A stretch of 64,000 nt of DNA, from NCBI RefSeq assembly GCF_008831285.2, contig NC_045148.1, positions 12,276,683 through 12,340,682 on the forward strand. The letters run 5' to 3'. Positions 1 to 12,300 of this stretch are shown in pieces. Source of the stretch: Nymphaea colorata. Lineage: Eukaryota; Streptophyta; Magnoliopsida; Nymphaeales; Nymphaeaceae. Numbering within the stretch: the stretch's first letter is position 1; every line of letters begins with the position of its first letter. The translations under genes and the position numbers were made by a program. The notes under the pieces are model-generated. The model had not been told where the DNA came from and made no database searches. It saw only the letters and a program-made list of their open reading frames with translations.

Positions 1-603
1 GAGACTATCTGTGACAAGTTTTTCAATGAAATGTCGACCACAGTGTCCCAACCGACTATGCCACATATCAGACTCCAAAAATTGGTTAGGGCCCTTTACT
101 TTTGATTGAAAATGGCAAGAACTTGGCACTGATGTCGCATTATGAGAAAGAGAAAATGTCTTCAATCCTATATCAAAAGTGGATGAATCCTTGGGTAGAC
201 ATTCCTTGAGGACATACATATTCCCTTGACGCTCCCCTCTAGCGAACATTTTCTTCGTTTGGAGGTCCTTGACATAGACAGAAGAAGGTGTGAATTCAAC
301 AGAAGAGCTTGTATCATCAATGAGTTTAGAAATGGATATGATGTTCTTTTTGATATTGGGAGCAAGAACAACATTAGACAGTGATAGAGACGAGGATGAC
401 AATGGAATATGTGCATTTCCAATATGTGTAATGGGATGAGATTTTCCATCACGTGTTATAATGCAACTTCTACCGTAATGAGGGGATAAGTTAGTCAATG
501 TACCTGCATTTCCTGTCACATGAGTAGCTGCACCTGAATCTAAGAACCATTCTCCTTTCTCATTTTGGTCAAATCCAAAATTGTTAGTGGAATCATATTC
601 CTA
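1..603 (-). pseudogene. Ty1/copia pol fragment (protease and GAG-pre-integrase)
   Basis: Reading the minus strand from about 603 down to the window edge gives one open frame. It contains a retropepsin active-site motif (WFLDSGAATHVTG, about 505-550) and, near position 50, the WHSRLGH motif of the GAG-pre-integrase domain. The catalytic Asp is kept here, unlike in the other two copia copies of the window. Integrase, reverse transcriptase and RNase H would lie off the left edge. The frame is broken upstream by an in-frame TAG at 601-603 and another near 672; the same frame reads back to about 780, but no gag zinc knuckle is seen. The piece lies upstream of the first visible YTH exon, so it is probably inside a CPSF30 intron. 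Family assignment is secure; clade is not determined. Confidence 0.85.
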
Positions 604-3255
604 CCAAGCGTATTTGGATAATGCATTTTCAAATAGCGAATCATTTTCAAAATCAAAACAATCTACTATCTATGTCCTTAAGCAAGCCATTTTGAACTCA
701 AAATTAATCTTACAAAATGCCAGCTTAAATTTCTCTAGACTCAATACGAAGAATTTTTTGTTAGGTTCTTGATCTAAGAAACCTACTTTACCAATATCCT
801 ATGCCAAAAACAAGTTGAAATCAACTTATCTAAACCAAATCTCACTTCTATACTAAAAGTAATGCTCTAATCTATACTAATACACAAATTTCATTACCCA
901 AAGAGAAGATTTTCTCAAAATCTCCAAAATTCTTAAACAAAAAGTTAGGAGCATTGAAGCTTGTCTTTATCTAATTCATTTTAGAACCCAATTTTGAAAT
1001 CAAATTTTCCAAAATCAAGAATATGGACATTACTTCCAAAAAGTTTTCCTGATATTAAGAATAAGCTTGGAAAATGTTCTACATTTTCACTCCCAAGGTA
1101 GACCAACATGAGATCCAAATTAAATTATGTATGGCAAGAAATCAAGTGAAGCATGAATCAGCATATAGTTTATCTCATGTATGCATACACACACACTTCA
1201 CCAATGCAATCAATCACATTTGCAAAATCTAAGTGAGTCAAGTTAGAGTCGTTACCGTAATCAAACTGCAACAAAAAACTTGAGTACTCATTTCCTTTTG
1301 TCGCAAAAACACAAAATTTCAAAAATGATTGCAAAAACCTATATTTTCAAAATCAATTTTTTTCTCCAAAACCAAATCAATTTTCAAACTTGAATCTAGC
1401 AAATTTCATAATCAAAATTCCAATTCAAGTTGCCCAAAACAAGACAATCCTAGATTCCAATTTCCAAACTTGCCAATCAAGTGAGATCAAGTTTTCCCAA
1501 AAATCAAGTTCAAAATATCAAAATATTGGTCGATTTCCAGCCCTTCCCAAACTTAGAAATTTCCAATCTCTAAGTTCCAAAACCAATTTCATAAAACCAA
1601 AATCTGTTAAAAAAAAATAAGTTCCAATTCTAAGAATTTATAAGATCTAGCCCAAATCTCCAATTTTCAATAATCAATTCAAGAACTCAATTTCAAAATC
1701 CTACTTCAATGCTCCATTCATTTTCAAAGATCCTATTTCAAAAATCCTATTTCAATCTCAAATTATATCAAAAAAGAAATTTCAATTTCAAATCCTAATC
1801 CCATTCAAAAATTCAATTTTTTTATATCAATGTTCTCAATTTCTCAAGCTCCAAATAGAAAAGGGTAACCCATTGCAGTACTTTGAAATATTTGAAATAT
1901 TGCCAACTCAATTTTTGCAAAAATCTCATGATATTCTCATCTACTTTCCCAAGCTTTTGAATTTTACTGTATGCTAAATGTGTCTTTTGGTTTCTTTTAA
2001 CCATTTAATATTCTTTTACTAATTTATTGCACAAAAATTTGCGGAAAACTAAAAATTTCATAAACTGCTGGTTACATTTTTGTATATTTTAAGTTTTTAA
2101 TTCCTAAAAAGGACCAAGCATCTCTATAAAACAAACTTCCTTATTAATATCCGAGAAAATCCTCACGGGTAAAAATGCATGAAATATGTTTGTGAGTATG
2201 ATGACAATAGATCTAATTCAATTATTATAAAAAAAAAAAAACTAAGCTCTACATTCAAAATGTATGGAAAACATTGATACATTTTTTAAAAAAGAAAGAA
2301 AACCAATGTGCTAAAGACTTGAGCACTAAATTCTTTTCTGCTTTTCATATTAGATCTTCAAATTTGCACTGCATCTAGGTCGACAGGCCTGCTACATGTC
2401 AAAAAAGGAAAAAAAAAAGGCTTAGCTAGTATTTGTTATCCATTCGCTAGGTTACTTCCCTTTAAAGTTCTTTGTTCGACTATGAATTCCCACATCATTA
2501 TCCATTTCCATGGTCATTCTTCTCTTGTTGCATCTAATCAGTGGATGGTAAATTTGATGAAACTGTATTGCATCTATCTTTAGCTTAAATGTTTGTACCA
2601 TGGCTTGTTAAGGTGGGTGGTGGTTATTTTGACTTAGTGTTGCAAGTATCATACATATCACACTATACATTATAACACATATGTACTATGGGGAAAACTG
2701 ATCTGTTGCATTTTAGGTGTGTAATCATACTAAGGTACAACTTTGGTACAATAGAAACTACATTGCAGTACAAATGCACAATGCGAGGTGTATCTTACAT
2801 TACACTTTCAAAACACATAAAGCTGCAATTGCTTTCTTCTTTGGACCATATTCCTAAAGACTGAACTCTAAGCTTGTCTATGTACTGGGCTTTTATGAAA
2901 CCATTCTTACATGCTAGAAGTTAAAAAAAAAAAGTGGGACTGATTCATGCATCAAAATCCGGACTTTCACAGTATTCCTTATAAGCCTTTATCTATTCTT
3001 TTCAAAATAAAAAAAAATCAAACTTGATGAAAATTACATTGGCTTAGGCTGCAAGTAGTAAGTCGTACCTAATAAAACTTGTTTATTTGATAGCTATTTA
3101 AGTATTTGAGTAATTGAAGTGACCAATTATTATTTCTCATGAAGAGGTTCATGTTGTAGGTAAGATATGCTTGTCATGTGTTCTTGCAGGGAGCATTTTT
3201 AGCTATTTTTTCTTATTTTTGTCTTTTTGTATATGATTTTTCAATATTAAAAGAT
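604..3255. other. non-coding, AT-rich, G-poor intronic DNA
   Basis: No supported gene. From about 1250 to 1830 the plus strand is strikingly poor in G and made of runs such as AAATCAATTTCC, resembling 53.5-57 kb. The small ORFs here are chance openings. It is probably CPSF30 intron because a YTH exon begins at 4271. I found no exon with GT-AG borders that could encode the missing CCCH part. Confidence 0.5.
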
Positions 3256-3256
3256 T

Positions 3257-3947
3257 GAGGATCCATTTGGATGAAACCCATGCAAGTTTAGTTTGCACAT
3301 GATTGAGTTTTGTACAAAACTAATCTTTGTAACTTAGTTTTGTAGAATACATAAACCATGTCCGAGTGTTTGGTGATGTAATAAACTTTTTCACTTAATA
3401 TGACAACCGAGTTGTTGTTTGGACACAATAACTTGGTTATCTTTCTTAATATTTGTTAGTAACTGCAAACCATTTAAAAAAAAAATAAATGTGGCTCTCC
3501 TTGTAAACCCAGTTTGATTCTGGAAAAGCTTCCCCCTGCAGGTCTTGTCATTCATTTGCTCATGAAGCTGATTTTGAAGACTAAACTCAGGGCATGTTTG
3601 GATGACACTCTTTTTGGAGGCAAAATTCTGTTTAAGACATGTTTGGCTGACGAAACAGCATTTCCAAAAGGGAATGAATAACCAAGCCTCCCCCAGGTTT
3701 TTCATAGAAAACATTGTTTTGGGTGTGTCATCCAAACACACAAACTATGTTCAGAAACTGGCTAACAAACCAAGTTTTTAATAAATCATTTTGGGTGTCG
3801 CCCAAACACACAAACCATGTTTCAGAAACTGATTAAAAGAACGATTTTTTTTTAACAAAAACTGATTTTTACAGGATGTCATCCAAAATGCTGTCTAACT
3901 TATAACGCAGTTACTAATGTTGTTTTGCCTGTTATCCAAACAGGCTG
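3257..3947. repeat. cluster of MITE-like sequences with TTTGGAT/ATCCAAA ends
   Basis: The stretch opens with GATCCATTTGGATGA and closes with TTATCCAAACAGGCTG. Inside, TGTTTGGATGACA and its inverted form GTGTGTCATCCAAACACAC recur several times. Such inverted TTTGGAT ends are common in short non-autonomous DNA transposons of plant introns. Several copies seem to be inserted together. No clean target duplication was found, so superfamily is not assigned. Confidence 0.4.
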
Positions 3948-4270
3948 TAAATTTACAAATTTTCACCTTATATATCTAGCTTTGGGCTCCATGGCTGCAG
4001 ATCGTGTTATGCATTTCACATTGTTTTGACTTGTTTTGACATATTGACCACCAAAACTATGTTATATAGCATCATGCCGTTTCACTGGTTAACCACTTAA
4101 TTTCTTTCCTTTTATGCACTGCACTTTTCTTATGCTCCGAATTTGCAGATATTTTAGCTCATCGTTGAATGGCTCGTGTACTTAGAAATTCTGTAGATTG
4201 CAGCAGTAACTTGTGTAGCCTTTTATTTAACTAATACTAATTTTGTTCTTTTATATCATTGGCAAATAAG

Positions 4271-4561
4271 GTATTTTATTGTTAAGAGTTGCAATCGAGA
4301 AAATCTGGACCTTTCTGTACAGAAAGGGATTTGGGCAACACAACGAAGTAATGAAGCAAAACTAAATGAGGCTTTCGACACATCAGAGAATGTGATATTG
4401 ATATTCTCAATCAATCGTACACGGAACTTTCAGGTATTATAAATTTTTTGGGATTAATTTGCTCAATTTTTGCTAAAATTCTATAGAGAAAATGTGAGAA
4501 ACTAAAAACGAAGTTCATGAGATATTGATTTTTTTAAATTTTAATTCTTTCTCTTCATAGT

Positions 4562-4594
<33 letters not shown>

Positions 4595-5028
4595 ATCAAT
4601 TTTTTGCTGAAATTATGCAAACAGAGTTGCAAGAAGCAATGGACTTGCAGTTTCTTATGAGGGTTTGGTTTCTGATATTAATGTTCTACATTACAATTAC
4701 TATGTCAGCCTTCTTTCTGTAGTTCTTTTATGTCAATTTGAACATGGTGACTGGTACATAGGTCTTACATTTCTTTAAAAAACTACATTCTGCAGGGATG
4801 TGCAAGGATGATGTCAAAAACTGGTGGGTTTGGAGGTGGTGGATGGAAGTATGCTCATGGGACTGCACACTATGGTCGAAATTTTTCTGTCAAATGGCTA
4901 AAGGTAGCAACTATCCATTCTGTCAATTGCTACCTTTTGCTGTGGTTATTTCAGGTTTATGTTGGGCCAAGTTGGAAAATTTTAATGTGAAAGACTTTCG
5001 GATTTTTTGGGAGCTACATTGGAAAAAG

Positions 5029-5095
<67 letters not shown>

Positions 5096-6389
5096 AGGGG
5101 GGATCACATTGGGAAAGCTTGACTTGAAAACTTTCTTTACCTTTTGCTTTTTAGATTTCTTATATGAGGTACCAATTCCTTTGGATAGTCACGTATATGG
5201 ATTCTATATCTTAAGGATCAAATTGAAAAAGCTGAACGTGAAAGCTTTTTCATTTTTTAGTTTTTTTTAATTTTGAGGTGCCATTTTGGAAAGGAAAGTT
5301 GAGACTCTTACTTTTTTAAGTTTAAACCTTTTTAGTTCTATATTGGTGATGCTTAGCCTTTCTCTGTAAAAGCACTTGAATTTCTATGGGTCGTTACTTG
5401 TGTTGTCCTTGTGGTGATAAAAAAGGTGATGATGCTTGACGAACCACTTGGTGTGGGTTAGTCTTTCTGAAGACATAAAGTATTGAATTTTAATTTTTCC
5501 AAAGCTTCCTTCGTTGAATATAATTTTAGTAGTCTCTTATCTGATAAGGTATTCAATCTGATTAGGCATAAATATCATAATTTATGGTGAACTCAATTTT
5601 CAAAAAGTGGGTCGGAATCCAAATTCAACATCACGATTACACACACACACACACACACACACGTATATCACTTGATTGAATATCCTCTATCTAGCACTCC
5701 ATTATGAGAAGTCTGGTCTTATATTTATGGTTATTTTGTATCTTCAAGTCATGCGTATGTGTGCCTTCATTATGTGTCCTTAACTTTGTCATGGATATCA
5801 GTGATATTTTCAAATTACTGCAATAATATCACCAATAACAAGTAAAACATGAAAAATGGAAACTTGTTGTATATTTTAAAAGCATTATCAAAATTAAACA
5901 TTGCTATACTTTTATTCTTTTTTAAAAACAAATATTTAATGTATAGATATATATTTTAAGTTTTTCATTGCTATTTTATTGTTTGTCAAATGTTTTTGCG
6001 AGAAATTTAGTTTAAATCTCATAATTCATAAACTTTCTATTAGACTATTAGTTTGATATATTTATATTTTTTAAAATTTCTACGATTTTCCTGAGAAAAT
6101 CAAACCTTCCAACTAAGGCCCAACAAAAATCTCACTGATAAGAACCCAAGGATGATATTTGTGATGATGATCCATTGAGTAGGAATGGGCAACGATAATG
6201 TAAATGACTTGCTTGAGTATTAACTAGTCATTCCCATCTCTTTTCCTTTTTCACTTATTCCATTTTGGTGAAGAATAGACTGACAAATATCTATTTTGAT
6301 TAGTTAATTTGCACTTGCAGCTGTGCGAGCTGTCATTCCACAAAACTCGGCATCTAAGGAACCCATACAATGAAAGTTTACCTGTGAAG
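4271..6389 (+). CDS. CPSF30: CPSF30-L exons encoding the first two thirds of the YTH domain
   Basis: Three exons: 4271-4433 (163 nt, acceptor AATAAG, donor CAG/GTATTA), 4796-4903 (108 nt, acceptor CTGCAG, donor AAG/GTAGCA) and 6321-6389 (69 nt, acceptor CTTGCAG, donor AAG/GTAACT). Together they encode the RYFIVKS strand through LPVK. The introns are 362 and 1417 nt and contain the (TA)n, (TA)n(GA)n and (CA)n microsatellites. No stop or frameshift is seen here. Confidence 0.92.
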
Positions 6390-9300
6390 GTAACTTCTTG
6401 TTTCCACTTATGGTGAACTTATCTTTTTTTTTTTCTTGTTTATTCAAGTGATTGATTGGTGCTACAGCAGCCACATTTCACTATTCATTAGAGACAACAG
6501 GAGGTTGTTTTTAAGATTCATACTTGGGTTTATAAAATGCCATTTTGAGAATGTATAAACCGTTTAGGTTGGATTTTCTATGTCAATATTGTTCATTTTT
6601 TTTTTGCCTGATACATGCGTAGAACTATTTTCAGAGATGGAAAAGTTTATTATGTTTAATAACATCTACGTCACCTGATTTGTGTGCATATTTTCATAAT
6701 ATTGATCATTGTTGGACCAGGCATGAACAAGCTGTGTATCTGTAACATCATGAATTGATCAAATTGCTTTCTGTTCCCACAAAATAGAGGACATCTTCTG
6801 GATTTATTCTTTCAACTCCTTGCCACAGTTGTGGGCCACAATCTTTTCTTTCTCCTTTTTCTTTTGTTTCTAACCAAACAAGTATGCAGCTATGTTGGTG
6901 CTAGGGGTGTCATTTCACTGGATCATACTGTGCTCCTTTGGAGACTTTCAAGGGTTTGCGAGCCAAATCAAGGTTGGAGCTGTTGAGTGCATTGAGGTTT
7001 AATTGCTCCTGTGTAATCCTTGGGTGGGGGTGGGTGGGGTATGGAGGGAGCAATCCTTGTAAAAGCATTGTAAAATTTGCGTTTCTCTGTCCCTTTTACA
7101 TTTAAAAATTTTGCATTCTTGCAGCCTTGACTCAGTGACCTTTTAAAAGTGCCAACCTAAACCTTGCCTCTACCAGATAGCGTATCATTACACGAGCAAC
7201 ATACAAAGAGCAGAGGTGATCTGAAGAGGAAGAAATTAGGGCAATTATTTTGGGTTCTTTCCTCTTTGTGGTTAATGTTTTACAATTTGTACCGTCGACA
7301 CCTTCAATTGATGGATATGTGTAGAAACACGAGCACAGAGAAAGAGAATACGAGGAACACGATGTAACGTGGAAAAACCCTCAACAAGAGGAAAAAAACC
7401 ACGGATGAGGAGGAGCTGGTTGCCCACTAGCCGTCAGACTCTCTCTCTCTCTTAAGATTTCATTACCCATAAGGATTAGGGTTACACGACTTAAGTAATG
7501 CCCAACAAGGGCTACAAGATGGATCGGGTATGGATCCCGAGACCCGTCTAATATACTTCAACACTCCCCCTCAAGTTGGGCATACATATCAAACATGCCC
7601 AACTTGGATACATTTCTCTCGAATGAAGTAGAGGATAGAGCCTTCGTCAGAACATCGGCGGTTTGGTCTTCAGACTTCTTGTAAGGTAGGATTAATTCCT
7701 TAGCATCAATCCTTTCACGAATGAAGTGACAGTCAATCTCAACATGCTTTGTTCTGTCGTGTAGAACAGGGTTGTTGGCTAAATTGATTGCAGACTTGTT
7801 ATCACAGTACATCTTCATAGGTCCTTCAATCTTTATTCCAATATCAGTCAGCAATATTTTCAACCATAGTAACTCTGACACTCCCATAGCAACGACTCTA
7901 TATTCTGCCTCTGCACTAGATTTGCTCCTCTATACGACAAGGTTTCTTCTCAAGTAGATACAATACCCTGTAGTAGACCGTCTGGTATCAGCACAACCTG
8001 CCCAGTCTGCATCTGAATACCCCTCGATCTCTACAGTCTCTTGTTTCACGTACAAGAGTCCCTTGCTAGGATTTCTCTTCAAGTAACATAATACTCTGTC
8101 CACAACCTTCAAATGTGCATCAGTAGGAGCATGCATGAATTGACTCAATACATTCACCGCAAAAGTGATATCTGGTCTCGTGAGGGTAAGATAAATCAAC
8201 TTCCCAACCAGACGTTGATATCTTCCCTTAGCTTCTTCATAGAGCAGCTCTCCATCTCTAAGGCTCAACTTGTGTCCAGTGTCAAGTGGGGTAGAAGCAG
8301 GTCTACACCCCAATTTACCAGTCTCTTCCAATAGATCTAATGTGTATTTCCTTTGGTTTAGCACAAGGCCGGTACTAGATCTAGCAATCTCAATGCCAAG
8401 AAAATACCTCAGCTTGCCAAGATCCTTGAGATCAAATTCCGTAGCTAGTAACCCTTTCAACTTGATGATCTCCTCCTCATCATTACCTGTGACCAATGTT
8501 GTACGTATCGTACGATACGACCCCGTATCGTATCGTTTGAAGAAAACGATACGATACACCCCTCGTATCGTAAAAAGGGGGTGTATCGGCCCTGTATCGC
8601 ACGTATCGTACGATACAGGGCCCGTATCGTACGATACGGGGCGATACACCCCGTATCGTACGATACGGCCTAAAAACGCAAAAGGGGGCCGAGACCTACT
8701 TATTCGGCTTCTTTTTCAAATTTTTCTTCCGTTCTTCATTTCTAACGCTTGGATAGTGCCGTGAGGGAGGGCGATCGTTCATTTTGACCGTGAAGAACTT
8801 GATTTTCATCGTCAAATCGAAGATTAAGTGGTCGATTTGTGCGTGGGTGCTTGATTTTCGTGGGAAGGAAATGGGTTTTCTTCATTTCAGACATTTCTTC
8901 TTCGTAAGGTATGAAATCTCATGTTCTTACCATGTATTCTTAATTTTTTACCGTATAATCGTAGATTTGAAGACTTTGAGTGTTTTTCATTAAGTTTACC
9001 ATAGGATTTCGTTTTTTTTTTTGAAGATATGGATCCTACATGGCAATGGTGCGAAAGGGTGAAGGAGAATAACCGTTTGAAACTCAAATGTGGCTTCTGT
9101 GGGAATACACTTTCAGGAGGGATTATTAGAATGAAACACCATTTGGCAGGGACCTCCAAAGATGCGTCTCCTTGTGTTGGAGGACCAAACAAACCTTTGC
9201 CTCCATTTGTGCGTCAACAATGTTTAGATATGCTTCATGCTTTACGTCAAAAGAGAATACAAAAAGAAATTGAAGATGCAGATGTAGGCTATAATGTGCC

Positions 9301-12300
9301 TTTGGAAGATGAAGAAGAAGAGGATGAAGCTTATGAATGTGATGATGAAGACGATAGCAGTCTAAGAACAGATTTGGAGACCTCAAGAGGTAGAGATCGT
9401 AGAGGAAAAGGGATTATGTATGAAGGAGGTCGATCTGGCATAACGGGAAGGAAGAGGAGAGGCACAACAGATGTTAGGGCCAGGCGTGGTATGCGACCAC
9501 CTAGTGGTAGAGTTCCTACTGGTAGGTCTAGTGTTGGCTCTATTAAGAGTTTTTTCCCTTCATATACCAGCCCAGGTGGTCAGCCGCAGATTCGTGCTGC
9601 TATGACATCTAAAGATATGCTATATCATGCACAAAAGCAGGTAGGGAAATGGTTTTATGATGCCTGTATTCCATTCAATGCAGCTAATTCTTTTCAATTC
9701 CAAGCCATGGCAGATGCAATTGCTTCTATAGGCCCCGGATTCAAAATGCCATCATATCATCAGTTGAGAGGCAAAATTCTTCAGGATACAGTCAAAGAAG
9801 TGTCTGAGCATTGCGATGAGTTGAAATTATGTTGGAAGGAAACAGGTTGCTCCATTATGTCAGATGGTTGGACTGATACAAGGTCAAGAACACTTGTAAA
9901 TTTTCTTGTGTATTGCCCTAAAGGTACAATGTTCTTGAAATCTCTTGACTTGTCTGATGTTCCTAAGACTGCTGAGATTTTATTCAATGTTTTTGATAAT
10001 GTTGTACAAGAAGTTGGACCTGCAAACATTGTACAGTTTATTACAGATAATGCTGCAAATTATAGAGCTGCAGGAGATTTGTTATTTCAAAAGTATAGAA
10101 CATTTTATTGGAGTCCATGTGCCACTCATTGTGTTAATCTAATGCTTCAAGATCTTAATGAGATGCATGATATGAAATCAGTCATTGACCAATGTCAAGA
10201 GGTAACAAAATTTATCTATAATCATGCATATGTATTGAGTTTGATGAGAAAATTTACAAAAGGAGTTGAATTAATACGACCTGCACAAACTAGATTTGCC
10301 ACAAATGTATTGACTGTGCAGAGTGTGGTGAAACAAAGAACTCCTTTGAGACAGATGTTTGTTAGTGAAGAATGGGCTGCATATCCACATGCTCATAAAA
10401 GAAATGCTTCTTTAGTTGTGGATATTATATTCAATAACGTATTTTGGGAATCATGTGTGAAGCTATTGAAGGTTTGTGTTCCATTAGTTAAGGTTCTCAG
10501 GTTGGCTGACAGCGAGGACAGACCTTCTATAGGGTACTTATATGAGGCTATGGACAAAGCAAAAGAGGCAATTCGAGACAACTTAAAGGAAAAGAAAAAG
10601 TTATATATGCCCATATGGAAGATTATAGATAAAAGGTGGACTGGACAGCTTCATCAACCTCTTCATGCAGCAGCTTATTATCTAAATCCTGCAATTAGAT
10701 TTTCTCCTACATTTAAGAAGGACAGAGAAGTCATGCATGGTTTGTTAGATTGTATTAATGTGTTAGTTGAAGATTCTACAGAACAAGATGCTGTGCACAA
10801 TGAGTTGGATCTATATGATAGTTGTTTTCGGAACATGGGACTACCTGCCGCCGTTCGAGCCAGGACAACGATGCGTCCAGGTAAATACATAGAAATTTTT
10901 AATTTACTTTACATTTGTTACATTTGATTCTTTTAAAACTTTCACATTGATTTGTTATATTTTTGTTTAGATTTGTGGTGGAATAGGTATGGGTTTGATT
11001 GTCCAAACCTAGCACGTTTTGCAGTCAAAGTCCTCAGCCAGACATGCAGTGCTAGTGGATGCGAAAGGAACTGGAGTGTGTTCCAACATATCCATAGCAA
11101 AAAAAGGAATAGGCTCGAACATAAAAGGTTGAATGACCTTGTCTTTGTTCGATATAATATGAGGTTGAAACAAATGTAATATAGGCATATACCTTAATTA
11201 ATGTTTACATTTTTATGTACAATATATTTATATGAAATTATATACTAACAAATTTTCTCTTATTTAATGTAGAGAATTAGAAAAATCATTAGCAAGGAAG
11301 CACACATCTCAGTTCGATCCTATCAGCTTGGAAAATTTTGACGATCTAGAGCCATGGATTGAAGAAGAACCAGCTACAATATTTGATGATGAAGATCTTG
11401 AATGCTTCAACCTTGAAGTTGAAGCAACAGAAGGCTTTGTTGATGAAGGAGAGTCTGCTACTGCTGGTGCTGGTGCTGAATATGTTGGTGAAGATCTTCC
11501 AATTCTTGACGATGAAGAAGAAGAAGAAGATGAAGATGAAGATGATGAAGATTATGAATGATGAATCATGAATGAGAGTCAAGTCAAGAGTGCTTTCATT
11601 TTATATGTATCAAAAACATAGGAGTTATGAATCTATGGTTGTTGAACACTTGATTGAATGTTTTATCATTTATGACTTTATCACTTTATGGCTTATGGCC
11701 TTATGCTTTGTTGAATGATATTGTATTATTGTTATGAATTTTGATGTTTATGAATGATGAACGCGTAAGTTTATAGCAATAATAAGTCTATCATTATCTC
11801 AAACATGTTTTCTATGAACAATTTATTATTTTTAATTTTTTCTGATTTTTTTATGAATTTTCCGAATTTTTTTAAATTTTTTCTGATTTATTAATTATTT
11901 TTTAAAAAAATTTACGATACGGTTACGATACGTTACGATACGGCGTATCTTAAAGCCCGACCGATACGGCTTACGATACGCGTTTTACAACATTGCCTGT
12001 GACAATCATGTCATCCACATAGACAAGTAAAAGAGTGACCTTGCCCTCCTTTTTCTTCACAGAGTGTGGTCTCCATACTCTTGATTGTACCCATGATGTT
12101 GCATCACTCGTCTCAGTCGTTCGAACCATGCTCTGGACGACTGCTTGAGACCATATAAGGCCTTTTTCAGCTTACAACATTTCTCTGGTTCTTCATATCC
12201 TGGAGGCATGTGCATATACACTTCTTCTTCGAGATCACCATTGAGGAAGACATTCTTAACGTCAAGTTGGTACATCTTCCACTCCTTCATCACAACTAGG

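Larger units (their letters stand above)
8494..11995 (+). mobile_element. Complete hAT-superfamily DNA transposon, candidate autonomous
   Basis: 3502 bp with short terminal inverted repeats CAATGTTGTA (8494-8503) and TACAACATTG (11986-11995), flanked by a perfect 8-bp target duplication CCTGTGAC (8486-8493 and 11996-12003), the hallmark length for hAT. Both subterminal regions are packed with TATCGTA/TACGATA motifs. One transposase gene lies inside with intact frame across three exons. The insertion point is about 10 nt behind the YVDD codons of the copia-1 RT, so it is younger than copia-1. Intact ends, target duplication and uninterrupted coding sequence suggest a recently active element; activity itself is inferred. 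Confidence 0.95.

Noticed and set aside
4798-5270. ORFs with Ile-Tyr and Arg-Glu runs
   Set aside because: They read through a CPSF30 exon into an intronic (TA)n(GA)n microsatellite; splicing at 4903 removes this.
8505-8666. Regular repeats as a possible CRISPR-like array
   Set aside because: Repeats are 14-bp palindromes with irregular spacing inside transposon ends of a plant genome; no cas genes.
11346-11582. Minus-strand Ile/Phe-rich ORF
   Set aside because: Complement of the acidic tail of the hAT transposase.
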